DNA of 64,000 nt from Pantoea agglomerans (GTDB lineage: Bacteria > Pseudomonadota > Gammaproteobacteria > Enterobacterales > Enterobacteriaceae): NCBI RefSeq assembly GCF_020149765.1, contig NZ_CP083809.1:2604001-2668000 (forward strand), given 5' to 3'. A program made the translations under genes and the position numbers. Shown piece by piece: positions 40,073-50,017 of the stretch. Position 1 is the first letter of the stretch; every line of letters begins with the position of its first letter. Below the pieces are notes generated by a model, which searched no databases, was not told where the DNA came from, and was given only the letters and a program-made list of their open reading frames with translations.

Positions 40073-40753
40073 TTAAACGCCCAGCTTTTTGCGGGCATAT
40101 TCCAGCGCCTGATCAATGACTTGCTCGATGGATAACTGCGTAGAATCCAGAACCAGCGCATCGGCGGCGGGGACTAAAGGCGCAATGGCGCGGTTGCGAT
40201 CGCGGTCATCACGTTCTTTTATCTCGGCTAAAAGGCGATCAAAGTTAACACTAAAGCCGCTTTCCTGCAACTGTAGCATACGGCGCTGGGCGCGCTCTTC
40301 CGGGCTGGCGTCGAGGAAAATTTTTACCGGCGCATCGGGGAAAACGACCGTACCCATATCGCGGCCGTCGGCGATTAAACCCGGCTCGTCGCGAAAGGCG
40401 CGCTGACGACGCAGCAGCGCTTCGCGCACGCGAGGAAAGGCGGCAATACGCGACGCAGTGTTGCTGACTTCCTGGGTGCGGATTTCACCGGTAACCTCTT
40501 CGCCCTCAAGGATTACCTGCAGTTCGCCCTCCTGCGAGACGAAACGCACGTCCAGATGGGCCGCCAGCGGCACCAGCGCCTCTTCGGCTTCAATATCTAC
40601 CTGATGATGCAGCGCAGCCAGCGCCAGAACGCGATAGATGGCGCCAGAGTCGAGCAGATGCCACTGCATCGCTTCCGCCATCGCTTTGCACAACGTGCCT
40701 TTGCCAGCACCGCTAGGTCCATCGACAGTTATAACCGGGGCAGTTGCCGTCAT
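40073..40753 (-). CDS. cmk: Cytidylate kinase
   Basis: A 226-residue nucleoside monophosphate kinase that phosphorylates CMP and dCMP. The P-loop [20 protein letters not shown] starts the protein, and [23 protein letters not shown] holds the substrate and LID region. It lies upstream of rpsA on the same strand as in E. coli, where they are partly co-transcribed. The gap to aroA lacks the E. coli ycaL gene. Confidence 0.97.
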   Translation of the reverse strand: MTATAPVITVDGPSGAGKGTLCKAMAEAMQWHLLDSGAIYRVLALAALHHQVDIEAEEALVPLAAHLDVRFVSQEGELQVILEGEEVTGEIRTQEVSNTASRIAAFPRVREALLRRQRAFRDEPGLIADGRDMGTVVFPDAPVKIFLDASPEERAQRRMLQLQESGFSVNFDRLLAEIKERDDRDRNRAIAPLVPAADALVLDSTQLSIEQVIDQALEYARKKLGV

Positions 40754-40783
40754 TATTCTCTCCTGTTGCTGCGCAAAATAGTC

Positions 40784-40818
40784 CAGCCTTCAGGCTGTTC
40801 AGAACTGGATGCATTATA
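40784..40818 (-). promoter_or_regulatory. cmk promoter -10 and leader hairpin
   Basis: On the minus strand a consensus TATAAT lies at 40818-40813, within GCGTATAATGCAT, about 60 nt upstream of the cmk start. A 6-nt hairpin CAGCCT-tc-AGGCTG (40784-40797) follows in the leader. The -35 element is weak. Confidence 0.5.
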
Positions 40819-40920
40819 CGCGGACAAGGGGAATGACGTTACCTTTTAGCGGAGACATCGCTAAAAATTGCAGCAGATTCAGAACATATCTTGGTCAATG
40901 AGGCCAGAGGCAGTGAGAAT

Positions 40921-40944
40921 GCCGGAAAGCGTCGCTCTCCGGCA
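40921..40944 (-). terminator. Possible aroA terminator
   Basis: TGCCGGA / TCCGGCA arms around a 10-nt centre lie just past the aroA stop at 40954. No clear T-run follows on the minus strand, so the call is weak. Confidence 0.4.
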
Positions 40945-40953
40945 CGGTGAAAA

Positions 40954-42240
40954 TCAGGCGATCTGGCTGATCTTAGCCAGCTGCTCGAAATAGTCGGGGA
41001 AGGTTTTCGCGGTACAGCCGGGATCGAGGATGGTCACGGGCGTATCGGAGAGCGCCACCAGCGAGAAGCACATCGCCATGCGGTGGTCGTTATAGGTACC
41101 AATCTCCGCATGACGCAGTTTTTCCGGCGGCGTAATGCGAATAAAATCATGTCCCTCTTCCACTTCCGCGCCGACTTTACGCAGCTCGGTGGCCATCGCC
41201 GCCAGGCGATCGGTCTCTTTCACGCGCCAGTTGTAGATGTTGCGCAGCTGCGTCGGACCTTTAGCGAACAGAGCCGTCGTGGCGATGGTCATCGCGGCGT
41301 CGGGAATATGGTTCATATCCATATCGATGCCGTTCAGTTCGCCGGCGGTGCAGGCGATATAGTCGCTGCCCCACTCCACGGTCGCGCCCATTTTTTCCAG
41401 CACGTCAGCAAAGCGGATATCGCCCTGCACGCTGTCGCGGCCGATGCCGGTAACGCGCACGGTTCCACCTTTAATGGCGGCGGCGGCCAGAAAATAGGAG
41501 GCGGAAGAGGCATCGCCCTCGACCAGATAGTCCCCTGGCGACTGATACTGCTGTTGGCCCTTGATAATAAAGCGCTGGTACTGTTGGTTCTCGACCTCGA
41601 CGCCGAAGCAGCGCATCAGATGCAGCGTAATATCGATATAGGGTTTGGAAACCAGCTCGCCTTTGATCGCGATCTGCGTATCGCGCGCCGCCAGCGGCGC
41701 GGTCATCAGCAGCGCAGTCAGAAACTGGCTGGAGACGCTGCCGTCAACGCTGACGTCGCCGCCGGTGAAGCCGCCTTTCAGGCGCAGCGGCGGATAGTCG
41801 CTGTTCTCCAGATACTCAATCTGCGCGCCGCCCTGACGGAGCGCGTCGACCAGATGCCCGATTGGACGCTCTTTCATCCGCGGCTCGCCGGTCAGAACGA
41901 TATCCTGCTCGCCGAGACAGAGCGCCGCCGCCAGCGGTCGCATCGCCGTGCCGGCGTTGCCGAGAAACAGCTCCAGCGGCTGAGAAGCGCGCAGCGCGCC
42001 TGCCTGCCCCACCACCTCGCAGCGGGTGCGGTCGGCGGACAGGGTAAAATCGACGCCCAACGCCTTCAGGGCGTTCAGCATATGTTTAACGTCATCGCTG
42101 TCCAGCAGGTTCGTCAGACGCGTGGTGCCTTGCGCCAGCGCCGCCAGCAGCAGCGCGCGGTTAGAAACGCTTTTTGAACCCGGCAGGTTAACGGTGCCGT
42201 CAACGCGTGCAATCGGTTGTAAGGTCAGGGAGTCCTGCAT
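40954..42240 (-). CDS. aroA: 3-phosphoshikimate 1-carboxyvinyltransferase (EPSP synthase)
   Basis: A 428-residue class I EPSP synthase that joins shikimate 3-phosphate and phosphoenolpyruvate in aromatic amino acid synthesis. [19 protein letters not shown] binds both substrates. [17 protein letters not shown] keeps the class I residues, including the Gly and Pro positions linked to glyphosate sensitivity. It follows serC on the minus strand after an 86-nt gap with two hairpins. Confidence 0.98.
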   Translation of the reverse strand: MQDSLTLQPIARVDGTVNLPGSKSVSNRALLLAALAQGTTRLTNLLDSDDVKHMLNALKALGVDFTLSADRTRCEVVGQAGALRASQPLELFLGNAGTAMRPLAAALCLGEQDIVLTGEPRMKERPIGHLVDALRQGGAQIEYLENSDYPPLRLKGGFTGGDVSVDGSVSSQFLTALLMTAPLAARDTQIAIKGELVSKPYIDITLHLMRCFGVEVENQQYQRFIIKGQQQYQSPGDYLVEGDASSASYFLAAAAIKGGTVRVTGIGRDSVQGDIRFADVLEKMGATVEWGSDYIACTAGELNGIDMDMNHIPDAAMTIATTALFAKGPTQLRNIYNWRVKETDRLAAMATELRKVGAEVEEGHDFIRITPPEKLRHAEIGTYNDHRMAMCFSLVALSDTPVTILDPGCTAKTFPDYFEQLAKISQIA

Positions 42241-42269
42241 GTGAAACCAAATCTCCAGAAAAGGACAAA

Positions 42270-42312
42270 ACCCCGCCGCGAGGCGGGGTCTGAAGTCGGC
42301 GCAAGCGCCGAC
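42270..42312 (-). terminator. Paired hairpins between serC and aroA
   Basis: GTCGGCG-caag-CGCCGAC (42295-42312) is followed on the minus strand by ACCCCGCC-tcgc-GGCGGGGT (42289-42270) and TTTTGTCC. The second is a complete intrinsic terminator. Since serC and aroA form one operon in enterics, it probably gives partial termination so that aroA is made in smaller amounts. Confidence 0.75.
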
Positions 42313-42326
42313 GCTACTGCTCAGGC

Positions 42327-43412
42327 TTAACCGTGGCGACGCGCGAAGTCCGCCATAAAATCGGTCAGCGCTTTAACGCCTTCCAGCGGCATCGCATTGT
42401 AGATCGATGCGCGCATGCCGCCTACTACGCGGTGGCCTTTCAGAGCGTGAAGCCCCGCGTTGAACGACTCCTCTAAAAAGAGGCTGTCCAGCGCGGCGTC
42501 CGCCAGCTGAAAAGGCACGTTCATACGCGAACGGTTTTCCGTCGCGACGTCGTTGCGGTAGAACGGGTTGCTGTCGATCAGGCCGTAAAGCAGGTCGGCT
42601 TTCGCCTGATTGATCTTGTCGATTTCGCCTACGCCGCCCTTCTCTTTCAGCCATTTAAACACCAGGCCAGAGAGATACCAGGCAAAGGTCGGCGGGGTAT
42701 TGAACATTGAGTCGTTCTCCGCCAGTACCTGATAGTCGAGAATAGAAGGAACCGACTGGCGGGCTTTGCCCAGCAGATCGTCGCGTACGATAACGATGGT
42801 CAACCCGGCCGGGCCGATGTTCTTTTGCGCGCCGGCATAGATCACGCCATAACGATTGATGTCCAGCGGACGCGACAGAATGGTGGAGGAGAGATCGGCG
42901 ACGACGATTTTGTCACCGAAGTCAGGCTGCTCGTCGATCGCGATGCCGTCGATGGTCTCGTTCGGGCAGTAGTGTACGTATGCGGCGTCGCTGCTGAGCG
43001 CCCACTGGCTCATCGGCAGGATAGCGCGCTTGCCGTCACGGGTGGTTTTGACATCCAGGGTTCGCGGCGTGCAATACTTTTCCGCTTCTTTGATGGCGCT
43101 GTGCGCCCAGTAGCCGCCGTCGACGTAATCCGCCGTGGTCGCCTCGCCCAGCAGATTGCCCGGCACCGCAGCGAACTGCGCGCGCGCGCCGCCGTGGCAG
43201 AATAAAACTTTGTAGTTAGCCGGGATTTTCAGAAGATCGCGTAAGTCCTGCTCCGCCTCTTCCGCTACCTTGAGAAACTCTTTGCTGCGATGGCTGATCT
43301 CCATAACGGAGGTCCCCAGACCGTGCCAGTTTGTCAGTTCTTGTTCTGCACGACGGAGCACTTCAACCGGCAGCATCGCTGGACCGGAACTAAAATTATA
43401 AATCTGCGTCAT
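42327..43412 (-). CDS. serC: Phosphoserine/phosphohydroxythreonine aminotransferase
   Basis: A 361-residue class V PLP aminotransferase for serine and pyridoxine synthesis. [19 protein letters not shown] opens the protein and the PLP lysine is in [15 protein letters not shown]. Arg-rich HRSKEF and [20 protein letters not shown] C-terminal segments complete the site. A GAGGGGAA ribosome site precedes the ATG. It heads the serC-aroA operon, as in E. coli. Confidence 0.98.
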   Translation of the reverse strand: MTQIYNFSSGPAMLPVEVLRRAEQELTNWHGLGTSVMEISHRSKEFLKVAEEAEQDLRDLLKIPANYKVLFCHGGARAQFAAVPGNLLGEATTADYVDGGYWAHSAIKEAEKYCTPRTLDVKTTRDGKRAILPMSQWALSSDAAYVHYCPNETIDGIAIDEQPDFGDKIVVADLSSTILSRPLDINRYGVIYAGAQKNIGPAGLTIVIVRDDLLGKARQSVPSILDYQVLAENDSMFNTPPTFAWYLSGLVFKWLKEKGGVGEIDKINQAKADLLYGLIDSNPFYRNDVATENRSRMNVPFQLADAALDSLFLEESFNAGLHALKGHRVVGGMRASIYNAMPLEGVKALTDFMADFARRHG

Positions 43413-43723
43413 TTCCCCTCACCACGGTTATCCCAAACGGTTATGAATTGCTTACCGGTTTTATCACTGCCTTATGACGCCTGCAATGATAAATCGGGAA
43501 GGGATCACATTTTCTGAATCTGCCGCGCCGCAGCTTATGTTACAAATGTAATACAGCGCGAAATTTTGTGAGGCGACTCGTCAGGGGGAGAAAAAAGAGC
43601 GCTACTGCGACGTCTCTTGCAGGAAAATAGCGGGCAGAAATTTATCTCGTCTTCATAGCGCCACGACGGCAAAGTCCGTATCATTGCGCGCTTTACGCCC
43701 ACTATATATGAGAGAGCGGCTCC
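43413..43723. other. serC-ycaO divergent intergenic region
   Basis: A 311-bp spacer with no gene. Two direct copies of ACGGTTAT (43424-43431 and 43437-43444) lie just upstream of serC and could be regulator half-sites. TATATAT near 43703-43709 upstream of ycaO is a possible -10. The E. coli neighbour ycaP is absent. Confidence 0.4.
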
Positions 43724-45484
43724 ATGACGCAAACGTTCATTCCCGGTAAAGACGCAGCACTGGAAGATTCCATCGCGCGCTTCCAGCAAAAGCTGGCCGA
43801 CCTTGGCTTTAACATTGAAGAAGCCTCCTGGCTTAATCCGGTTCCTCACGTCTGGTCCGTGCATATTCGCGACCGCGATTGTCCGCTCTGCTTCACCAAC
43901 GGCAAAGGCGCCAGTAAGAAAGCTGCGCTGGCCTCAGCGCTGGGCGAATATTTCGAGCGTCTCTCGACCAACTACTTCTTCGCCGATTTCTGGCTGGGTA
44001 AGTCGATCGCTAACGGCGACTTCGTTCATTACCCGGACGAGAAATGGTTCCCTCTGCCTGCTGACGGATCGCTGCCGGAGGGCATCCTGGATGCTCGCCT
44101 GCGCGCCTTTTACGATCCTGACAATGCGCTGACCGCGCCAGAGCTGGTGGATCTGCAGTCCGGCAACGCCGAGCGCGGCATCTGCGCCCTGCCCTTTACC
44201 CGCCAGTCCGATCAGCAGACCGTCTTTATTCCGATGAATATCATCGGTAACCTCTACGTCTCTAACGGCATGTCGGCGGGCAATACCGCCAACGAAGCGC
44301 GCGTGCAGGGTCTTTCCGAGGTGTTTGAGCGCTATATCAAAAACCGCATTATCGCCGAAGCGATCAGCCTGCCGACCATCCCCGAGAGCGTGATGCAGCG
44401 CTATCCTGGCGTGGTGGAGGCGATTGCGCGCCTTGAAGCGGAAGGCTTCCCGATCTTCGCCTACGACGCTTCGCTGGGCGGCCACTATCCGGTGATCTGC
44501 GTGGTGCTGTTCAACCCGCAAAACGGCACCTGTTTCGCCTCGTTTGGCGCACATCCCGACTTCGGCGTCGCGCTTGAGCGTACCGTTACCGAGCTGCTGC
44601 AGGGCCGCAGCCTGAAAGATCTCGATGTCTTTACGCCGCCGACCTTCGACGATGAAGAAGTCGCCGAGCACGCCAACCTTGAGACGCACTTTATCGACTC
44701 CAGCGGCCTGATCTCCTGGGATCTGTTTAAAGAGAAAGCGGATTACCCGTTCGTCGACTGGTCGTTCAGCGGCACGACGCAGGAGGAGTTCGCTACCCTG
44801 ATGGCGATCTTCCGCCAGGAAGGACAGGAAGTCTATATCGCGGATTACGATCATCTGGGCGTCTACGCCTGCCGCATTATCGTGCCGGGCATGTCCGATA
44901 TCTATCCGGCAGAAGATCTGGTGCTGGCGAACAACAATATGGGCGCGAGCCTGCGCGAAACGCTGCTGGCGCTGCCCGCCAGCAACTGGAATCCGGAAGA
45001 GTATCTCGACTTGATCGCCCAGCTGGATGAAGAAGGCCATGACGACTTCACCCGCGTGCGCGAACTGCTGGGCCTGGCGAGCGGCAAGGACAACGGCTGG
45101 TACACGCTGCGTATCGGCGAGCTGAAGGCGATGCTGGCGCTGGCCGGCGGTGACCTCGACCAGGCGCTGATCTGGACCGAATGGACGATGGAGTTCAACG
45201 GTTCGATCTTTTCGCCGGAGCGCGCCAACTACTACCGCTGCCTGCAGACGCTGTTGCTGCTGGCGATGGAGGATGAACGCGACCCGCTGCAGTATCACCA
45301 CGCCTTTACGCGCATGTATGGCGCGGACGCGCTGGAAGCGGCATCAGCGGCCATCAGCGGCGAAGCGCCCTTCTACGGGCTGCAGGCCGTCGACGACGAT
45401 CTCAACGCCTTCCCGGCGCACCAGGCGCTGCTGCAGGCCTATGAAAAACTTCAGGCGGCAAAGCGTCGTTACTGGAAAAAGTAA
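43724..45484 (+). CDS. ycaO: YcaO-domain protein (ribosomal S12 methylthiotransferase accessory factor)
   Basis: A 586-residue protein, the same length as E. coli YcaO. The YcaO domain (about 60-400) contains CPLCFTNGKGASKKAALASALGEYFER, the glutamate-rich ATP/Mg site, and EARVQGLSEVFERYIKNRI. The C-terminal region looks like helical repeats. YcaO-fold enzymes use ATP to activate peptide amides in azoline and related modifications. E. coli YcaO helps RimO in methylthiolation of S12, mechanism unclear. No RiPP precursor or partner genes are nearby, so it is the housekeeping type. Confidence 0.94.
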   Translation: MTQTFIPGKDAALEDSIARFQQKLADLGFNIEEASWLNPVPHVWSVHIRDRDCPLCFTNGKGASKKAALASALGEYFERLSTNYFFADFWLGKSIANGDFVHYPDEKWFPLPADGSLPEGILDARLRAFYDPDNALTAPELVDLQSGNAERGICALPFTRQSDQQTVFIPMNIIGNLYVSNGMSAGNTANEARVQGLSEVFERYIKNRIIAEAISLPTIPESVMQRYPGVVEAIARLEAEGFPIFAYDASLGGHYPVICVVLFNPQNGTCFASFGAHPDFGVALERTVTELLQGRSLKDLDVFTPPTFDDEEVAEHANLETHFIDSSGLISWDLFKEKADYPFVDWSFSGTTQEEFATLMAIFRQEGQEVYIADYDHLGVYACRIIVPGMSDIYPAEDLVLANNNMGASLRETLLALPASNWNPEEYLDLIAQLDEEGHDDFTRVRELLGLASGKDNGWYTLRIGELKAMLALAGGDLDQALIWTEWTMEFNGSIFSPERANYYRCLQTLLLLAMEDERDPLQYHHAFTRMYGADALEAASAAISGEAPFYGLQAVDDDLNAFPAHQALLQAYEKLQAAKRRYWKK

Positions 45485-45490
45485 TAATGG

Positions 45491-45553
45491 ACTCAGCCGT
45501 GCAAGGCTGAGTTAAACAGTTATGGCGCCAATATTATTGGCGCCATTTTTTTG
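45491..45553 (+). terminator. ycaO terminator (two hairpins)
   Basis: ACTCAGCC / GGCTGAGT (about 45491-45512) is followed by a perfect palindrome ATGGCGCCAAT-att-ATTGGCGCCAT (45522-45546) and seven Ts. The second hairpin is a textbook intrinsic terminator. Confidence 0.9.
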
Positions 45554-45844
45554 TCATAAAATCCTTTTATTATTTCTGGTCGCTTATCCGCTTATTTTTT
45601 TAACACTATAGACTAGTCTGATAACATTTATTAACAATCAATACTCTGGCTGCCCGCCCACATTTCAAATAAGTTTATAAAAATTAAAAAATATTTATTA
45701 TAATACATTCAATTACTTACATTATTTTTTCCGCTTACCGCCCTGCGCCGCGCCGCTCTCTTCTGGGCATATATGATCCAGATCAAATCCTGTCCTATAC
45801 TCCTTTGTTAGTATTTTTCCAGACATCTTTTGGAGAGCGTTAGT
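45554..45844 (+). promoter_or_regulatory. focA-pfl upstream regulatory region
   Basis: A 291-bp non-coding region, strongly A+T-rich between about 45585 and 45735, which may suit ArcA, IHF or H-NS. In E. coli the pfl operon has several anaerobic promoters here under FNR, ArcA, NarL and IHF control. Apart from the FNR site reported separately I assign no single sites. Confidence 0.55.
45773..45814 (+). promoter_or_regulatory. FNR-dependent class II promoter of focA
   Basis: ATGAT-ccag-ATCAA (45773-45786) matches the FNR consensus TTGAT-N4-ATCAA with one change. A -10 TAGTAT at 45809-45814 would start transcription near 45821, placing the FNR site centre at -41.5, the ideal class II position. 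The start lies about 24 nt before focA. A second TATACT at 45796-45801 is too close to the FNR site to fit. Confidence 0.65.
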
Positions 45845-46705
45845 GTGAAAGCTGACAACCCTTTTAATCTGTTATTACCGGCCGCAATGGCTAAAGTGGC
45901 GGAAGATGCTGGAGTTTATAAAGCCACTAAACATCCCCTGACCACGTTTTTCCTTGCCATCACCGCCGGCGTTTTTATTTCCATCGCCTTTGTTTTCTAT
46001 ATCACTGCCACCACCGGCACCGCAGGCATGCCCTACGGCGTGGCGAAGCTTATCGGTGGTATCTGCTTCTCGCTGGGGCTGATTCTGGTGGTGGTGTGCG
46101 GCGCCGATCTCTTTACCTCTACCGTGCTGATTGTCGTCGCGAAAGCGAGCGGTCGCATCACCTGGGGACAGCTGGCGCGCAACTGGATTAACGTCTATTT
46201 CGGCAACCTCGTGGGCGCGCTGTTTTTTGTCGCGCTGATCTGGTTCGCTGGCGAGCATATGACGGCCAACGGCGCATGGGGCCTCAATGTATTGCAAACC
46301 GCCGATCACAAAATGCACCACAGCTTTATTGAAGCCGTCTGCCTGGGCACGCTGGCGAACCTGATGGTCTGTCTGGCGGTCTGGATGAGCTATTCCGGCC
46401 ATAGCCTGACGGATAAAACGCTGGCGATGATTCTGCCAGTCGCCATGTTTGTTGCCAGCGGCTTCGAACACAGCATCGCCAATATGTTTCTTATCCCGTT
46501 AGCTATCGTCATTCGCGACTTTTCCGGCCCGGCGTTCTGGCAAGCCGTCGGCACCAGCGCCGACCAGTTCCAGGCGCTTACGCCCGTCAACTTTATTCTC
46601 GACAACCTGATTCCGGTCACGCTCGGCAACATCATCGGCGGCGGCCTGCTGGTTGGGTTGACCTACTGGGTGATCTATTTACGCAACGGTTCTACCGCAC
46701 ATTAA
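45845..46705 (+). CDS. focA: Formate channel FocA
   Basis: A 286-residue inner-membrane pentameric formate/nitrite transporter with six helices (E. coli 285). The gating threonine is in DLFTSTVLIVVAK and the pore histidine in SGFEHSIANMF. The start is GTG at 45845 (VKADNPFNLL, read as Met), with GGAG nine nt upstream. An in-frame TTG at 45830 lies on that ribosome site. It exports formate made by PflB, whose gene follows after 68 nt. Confidence 0.95.
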   Translation: MKADNPFNLLLPAAMAKVAEDAGVYKATKHPLTTFFLAITAGVFISIAFVFYITATTGTAGMPYGVAKLIGGICFSLGLILVVVCGADLFTSTVLIVVAKASGRITWGQLARNWINVYFGNLVGALFFVALIWFAGEHMTANGAWGLNVLQTADHKMHHSFIEAVCLGTLANLMVCLAVWMSYSGHSLTDKTLAMILPVAMFVASGFEHSIANMFLIPLAIVIRDFSGPAFWQAVGTSADQFQALTPVNFILDNLIPVTLGNIIGGGLLVGLTYWVIYLRNGSTAH

Positions 46706-46773
46706 TGATTCTGACCGACGCCGCGTAGCTGGCGGCGCCAACGTAACGTCTTCTTAGATAAGGCAGGTATATC

Positions 46774-49056
46774 ATGACCGATCTGAATACAAAACAGGCT
46801 GCGGCCTGGGAAGGATTCGCTCAGGGCGAATGGCAGAACAGCGTCAACGTTCGCGATTTTATTCAAAAGAACTATACGCCGTATGAGGGCGATGAGTCCT
46901 TCCTGGCTGGCGCCACCGAAGCGACCACTAAGCTATGGAACGACGTGCTGGAAGGCATTAAGATTGAGAACCGCACGCATGCGCCCGTCGATTTCGACAC
47001 CGATCTCGCCTCAACCATTACCGCGCACGACGCTGGCTATATTAATAAATCGCTGGAAAAAATCGTCGGCCTGCAAACTGAAGCCCCGCTGAAACGCGCC
47101 ATTATCCCGTTTGGCGGTATCAAAATGGTGGAAGGTTCCTGTAAGGTTTACGGCCGCGAGCTGGACCCTAACCTGAAAAAAATCTTCACCGAATACCGTA
47201 AAACCCATAACCAGGGCGTGTTCGACGTCTATACCCAGGATATCCTGCGCTGCCGCAAATCGGGCGTGCTGACCGGTCTGCCGGACGCCTACGGCCGCGG
47301 CCGCATCATCGGTGACTATCGCCGCGTCGCCCTCTACGGCATCGACTTCCTGATGCAGGACAAGCTGGCACAGTTCCACTCACTGCAGAACGATCTGGAA
47401 AACGGCGTAAATCTGGAAGCGACCATCCGTCTGCGTGAAGAGATCGCCGAACAGCATCGTGCGCTGGCCCAGATCAAAGAGATGGCGGCCAAATATGGCT
47501 GCGATATTTCCGGTCCGGCAACCAACGCGCAGGAAGCGGTACAGTGGACCTACTTCGGCTACCTCGCCGCGGTGAAATCGCAGAACGGTGCAGCTATGTC
47601 CTTTGGCCGCGTTTCTACCTTCCTCGATATCTATATCGAACGCGATATGAAGGCGGGCAAACTTACCGAAGAGCAGGCGCAGGAGCTGATTGACCATCTG
47701 GTAATGAAGCTGCGTATGGTGCGCTTCCTGCGTACGCCGGAATATGATGAACTCTTCTCCGGCGACCCTATCTGGGCAACAGAATCGCTGGCGGGCATGG
47801 GCGTCGACGGCCGTACGCTGGTGACGAAAAACACCTTCCGTTTCCTGAATACCCTCTACACCATGGGTCCATCGCCGGAGCCGAACATGACCATTCTGTG
47901 GTCAGAAAAACTGCCGGTGAACTTCAAGAAATATGCCGCCAAGGTCTCCATCGATACGTCATCGCTGCAGTATGAGAATGACGATCTGATGCGTCCAGAC
48001 TTCAACAACGACGACTACGCCATCGCCTGCTGCGTCAGCCCGATGATTGTCGGTAAACAGATGCAGTTCTTCGGCGCGCGCGCCAACCTGGCGAAAACCC
48101 TGCTGTACGCAATCAACGGCGGCATGGATGAAAAAATGAAAATGCAGGTCGGCCCGAAAGAGGCACCTGTAATGGACGACGTGCTCGATTTCGATACCGT
48201 TATGGCGCGTCTGGACCACTTTATGGACTGGCTGGCGAAACAGTATGTAACCGCGCTGAACATCATTCACTACATGCATGATAAGTACAGCTACGAAGCT
48301 TCGCTGATGGCGCTGCACGATCGCGATGTCTATCGCACCATGGCCTGCGGTATCGCCGGTCTGTCAGTGGCTGCCGACTCGCTTTCCGCGATTAAATACG
48401 CCAAAGTAAAACCGGTCCGCGACGAAGATGGCCTGGCTATCGACTTCGAAATCGAAGGCGAATATCCGCAGTTTGGTAATAACGATCCGCGCGTCGATGA
48501 CCTGGCCTGCGACCTGGTTGAACGTTTCATGAAGAAAATTCAGAAACTCGCCACCTACCGCAACGCCGTACCGACGCAGTCAGTGCTGACCATTACCTCT
48601 AACGTGGTTTACGGTAAGAAAACAGGTAACACCCCGGATGGTCGTCGCGCTGGCGCGCCGTTCGGACCAGGTGCTAACCCAATGCACGGCCGCGATCAGA
48701 AAGGCGCAGTCGCTTCGCTGACCTCTGTTGCTAAGCTTCCCTTCGCCTATGCGAAAGATGGTATTTCCTATACTTTCTCTATCGTGCCGAACGCGCTGGG
48801 TAAAGACGACAACGTACGTAAAGCTAACCTTGCCGGCCTGATGGATGGTTACTTCCATCACGAAGCGAATATCGAAGGTGGCCAGCACCTTAACGTTAAC
48901 GTGATGAACCGCGAGATGCTGCTGGATGCGATGGAACACCCGGAAAACTATCCGCAGCTGACCATCCGCGTGTCCGGCTATGCCGTCCGCTTCAACTCGC
49001 TGACAAAAGAGCAGCAGCAGGATGTGATAACCCGTACCTTCACAAACTCGCTGTAA
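46774..49056 (+). CDS. pflB: Formate acetyltransferase (pyruvate formate-lyase)
   Basis: A 760-residue glycyl radical enzyme that converts pyruvate and CoA to acetyl-CoA and formate under anaerobic conditions. The catalytic cysteine pair is in [13 protein letters not shown] near residue 419. The radical glycine is residue 735 in [13 protein letters not shown], matching E. coli Gly734 counted without Met. Length equals the E. coli protein. Codon use indicates high expression. It is followed by a strong terminator before pflA. Confidence 0.99.
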   Translation: MTDLNTKQAAAWEGFAQGEWQNSVNVRDFIQKNYTPYEGDESFLAGATEATTKLWNDVLEGIKIENRTHAPVDFDTDLASTITAHDAGYINKSLEKIVGLQTEAPLKRAIIPFGGIKMVEGSCKVYGRELDPNLKKIFTEYRKTHNQGVFDVYTQDILRCRKSGVLTGLPDAYGRGRIIGDYRRVALYGIDFLMQDKLAQFHSLQNDLENGVNLEATIRLREEIAEQHRALAQIKEMAAKYGCDISGPATNAQEAVQWTYFGYLAAVKSQNGAAMSFGRVSTFLDIYIERDMKAGKLTEEQAQELIDHLVMKLRMVRFLRTPEYDELFSGDPIWATESLAGMGVDGRTLVTKNTFRFLNTLYTMGPSPEPNMTILWSEKLPVNFKKYAAKVSIDTSSLQYENDDLMRPDFNNDDYAIACCVSPMIVGKQMQFFGARANLAKTLLYAINGGMDEKMKMQVGPKEAPVMDDVLDFDTVMARLDHFMDWLAKQYVTALNIIHYMHDKYSYEASLMALHDRDVYRTMACGIAGLSVAADSLSAIKYAKVKPVRDEDGLAIDFEIEGEYPQFGNNDPRVDDLACDLVERFMKKIQKLATYRNAVPTQSVLTITSNVVYGKKTGNTPDGRRAGAPFGPGANPMHGRDQKGAVASLTSVAKLPFAYAKDGISYTFSIVPNALGKDDNVRKANLAGLMDGYFHHEANIEGGQHLNVNVMNREMLLDAMEHPENYPQLTIRVSGYAVRFNSLTKEQQQDVITRTFTNSL

Positions 49057-49075
49057 GCCTGACGCGTTAAGCTGT

Positions 49076-49100
49076 AAAAAGGCTCCTTCGGGAGCCTTTT
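49076..49100 (+). terminator. pflB intrinsic terminator
   Basis: GGCTCC-ttcg-GGAGCC (49081-49096) with TTTT after and AAAAA before forms a compact terminator between pflB and pflA. It would let pflA be transcribed at a lower level. Confidence 0.85.
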
Positions 49101-49216
49101 CTCCAAGGCCCGTTTTGTCTGCGATCTCACGGCAGAAATCAGTCAAAACCGACTTTATCATCAAGCACAACAGAGATTGTGCGCCTGCTGACAGGCTAAC
49201 CTGGAGAAACATCGCA

Positions 49217-49957
49217 ATGTCTTGCAAAGGTCGTATCCACTCATTCGAATCCTGCGGGACGGTTGACGGTCCCGGCATCCGTTTTATCACCTTCTTTCAG
49301 GGCTGCCTGATGCGCTGCCTCTACTGCCATAACCGCGATACCTGGGATACGCACGGCGGAAAAGAGATTACCGTCGAAGAGCTGATGAAGGATGTGCTTT
49401 CCTATCGCCACTTTATGAACGCGTCCGGCGGCGGCGTGACCGCGTCCGGCGGCGAGGCGATCTTACAGGCTGAGTTCGTACGCGACTGGTTCCGCGCCTG
49501 CAAAGCGGAGGGCATTCATACCTGTCTGGACACCAACGGCTTTGTGCGCCGCTACGATCCGGTGATAGACGAGCTGCTGGAGGTCACCGATCTGGTGATG
49601 CTCGATCTGAAACAGATCAACGACGACGTTCACCAGATTCTGGTCGGCGTCTCTAATCATCGCACCCTCGATTTCGCCCGCTACCTGCAGAAGAAAGGCA
49701 AGCGCACCTGGATTCGCTACGTAGTCGTGCCAGGCTACTCCGACGACGACGACTCGGCCCACCGGCTTGGGGAATTCACGCGGGATATGGATAACGTCGA
49801 GAAAATTGAGCTGCTGCCCTACCACGAGCTCGGCAAGCATAAATGGATTGCAATGGGCGAGGAGTACAAGCTCGACGGCGTGAAGCCGCCAACGAAAGAG
49901 ACCATGGAGCGCGTGAAAAACATTCTCGCCAGCTACGGCCATCATGTGATGTATTAA
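49217..49957 (+). CDS. pflA: Pyruvate formate-lyase activating enzyme
   Basis: A 246-residue radical SAM enzyme, same length as in E. coli, that generates the glycyl radical on PflB. The 4Fe-4S motif CLMRCLYC (Cx3Cx2C) is near residues 30-37. [10 protein letters not shown] is the SAM-binding GGE region. The ATG at 49217 has GGAG upstream and matches the family N-terminus; the frame runs upstream to 49115 without support. Confidence 0.98.
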   Translation: MSCKGRIHSFESCGTVDGPGIRFITFFQGCLMRCLYCHNRDTWDTHGGKEITVEELMKDVLSYRHFMNASGGGVTASGGEAILQAEFVRDWFRACKAEGIHTCLDTNGFVRRYDPVIDELLEVTDLVMLDLKQINDDVHQILVGVSNHRTLDFARYLQKKGKRTWIRYVVVPGYSDDDDSAHRLGEFTRDMDNVEKIELLPYHELGKHKWIAMGEEYKLDGVKPPTKETMERVKNILASYGHHVMY

Positions 49958-49958
49958 C

Positions 49959-49985
49959 AAAAAGGGAGCCCTGGGCTCCCTTTTC
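49959..49985 (+). terminator. pflA terminator
   Basis: AAAAGGGAGCCC / GGGCTCCCTTTT at 49961-49984 is nearly a perfect palindrome with A- and T-runs on its flanks. It can serve both pflA and convergent ycaD. Confidence 0.85.
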
Positions 49986-50017
49986 TTCGCCGTGCTTCAG
50001 ACGGCTGTGCGGCAAAA

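Noticed and set aside
43934..45301. 455-codon minus-strand frame opposite ycaO
   Set aside because: Antisense shadow of a gene identified by full-length similarity.
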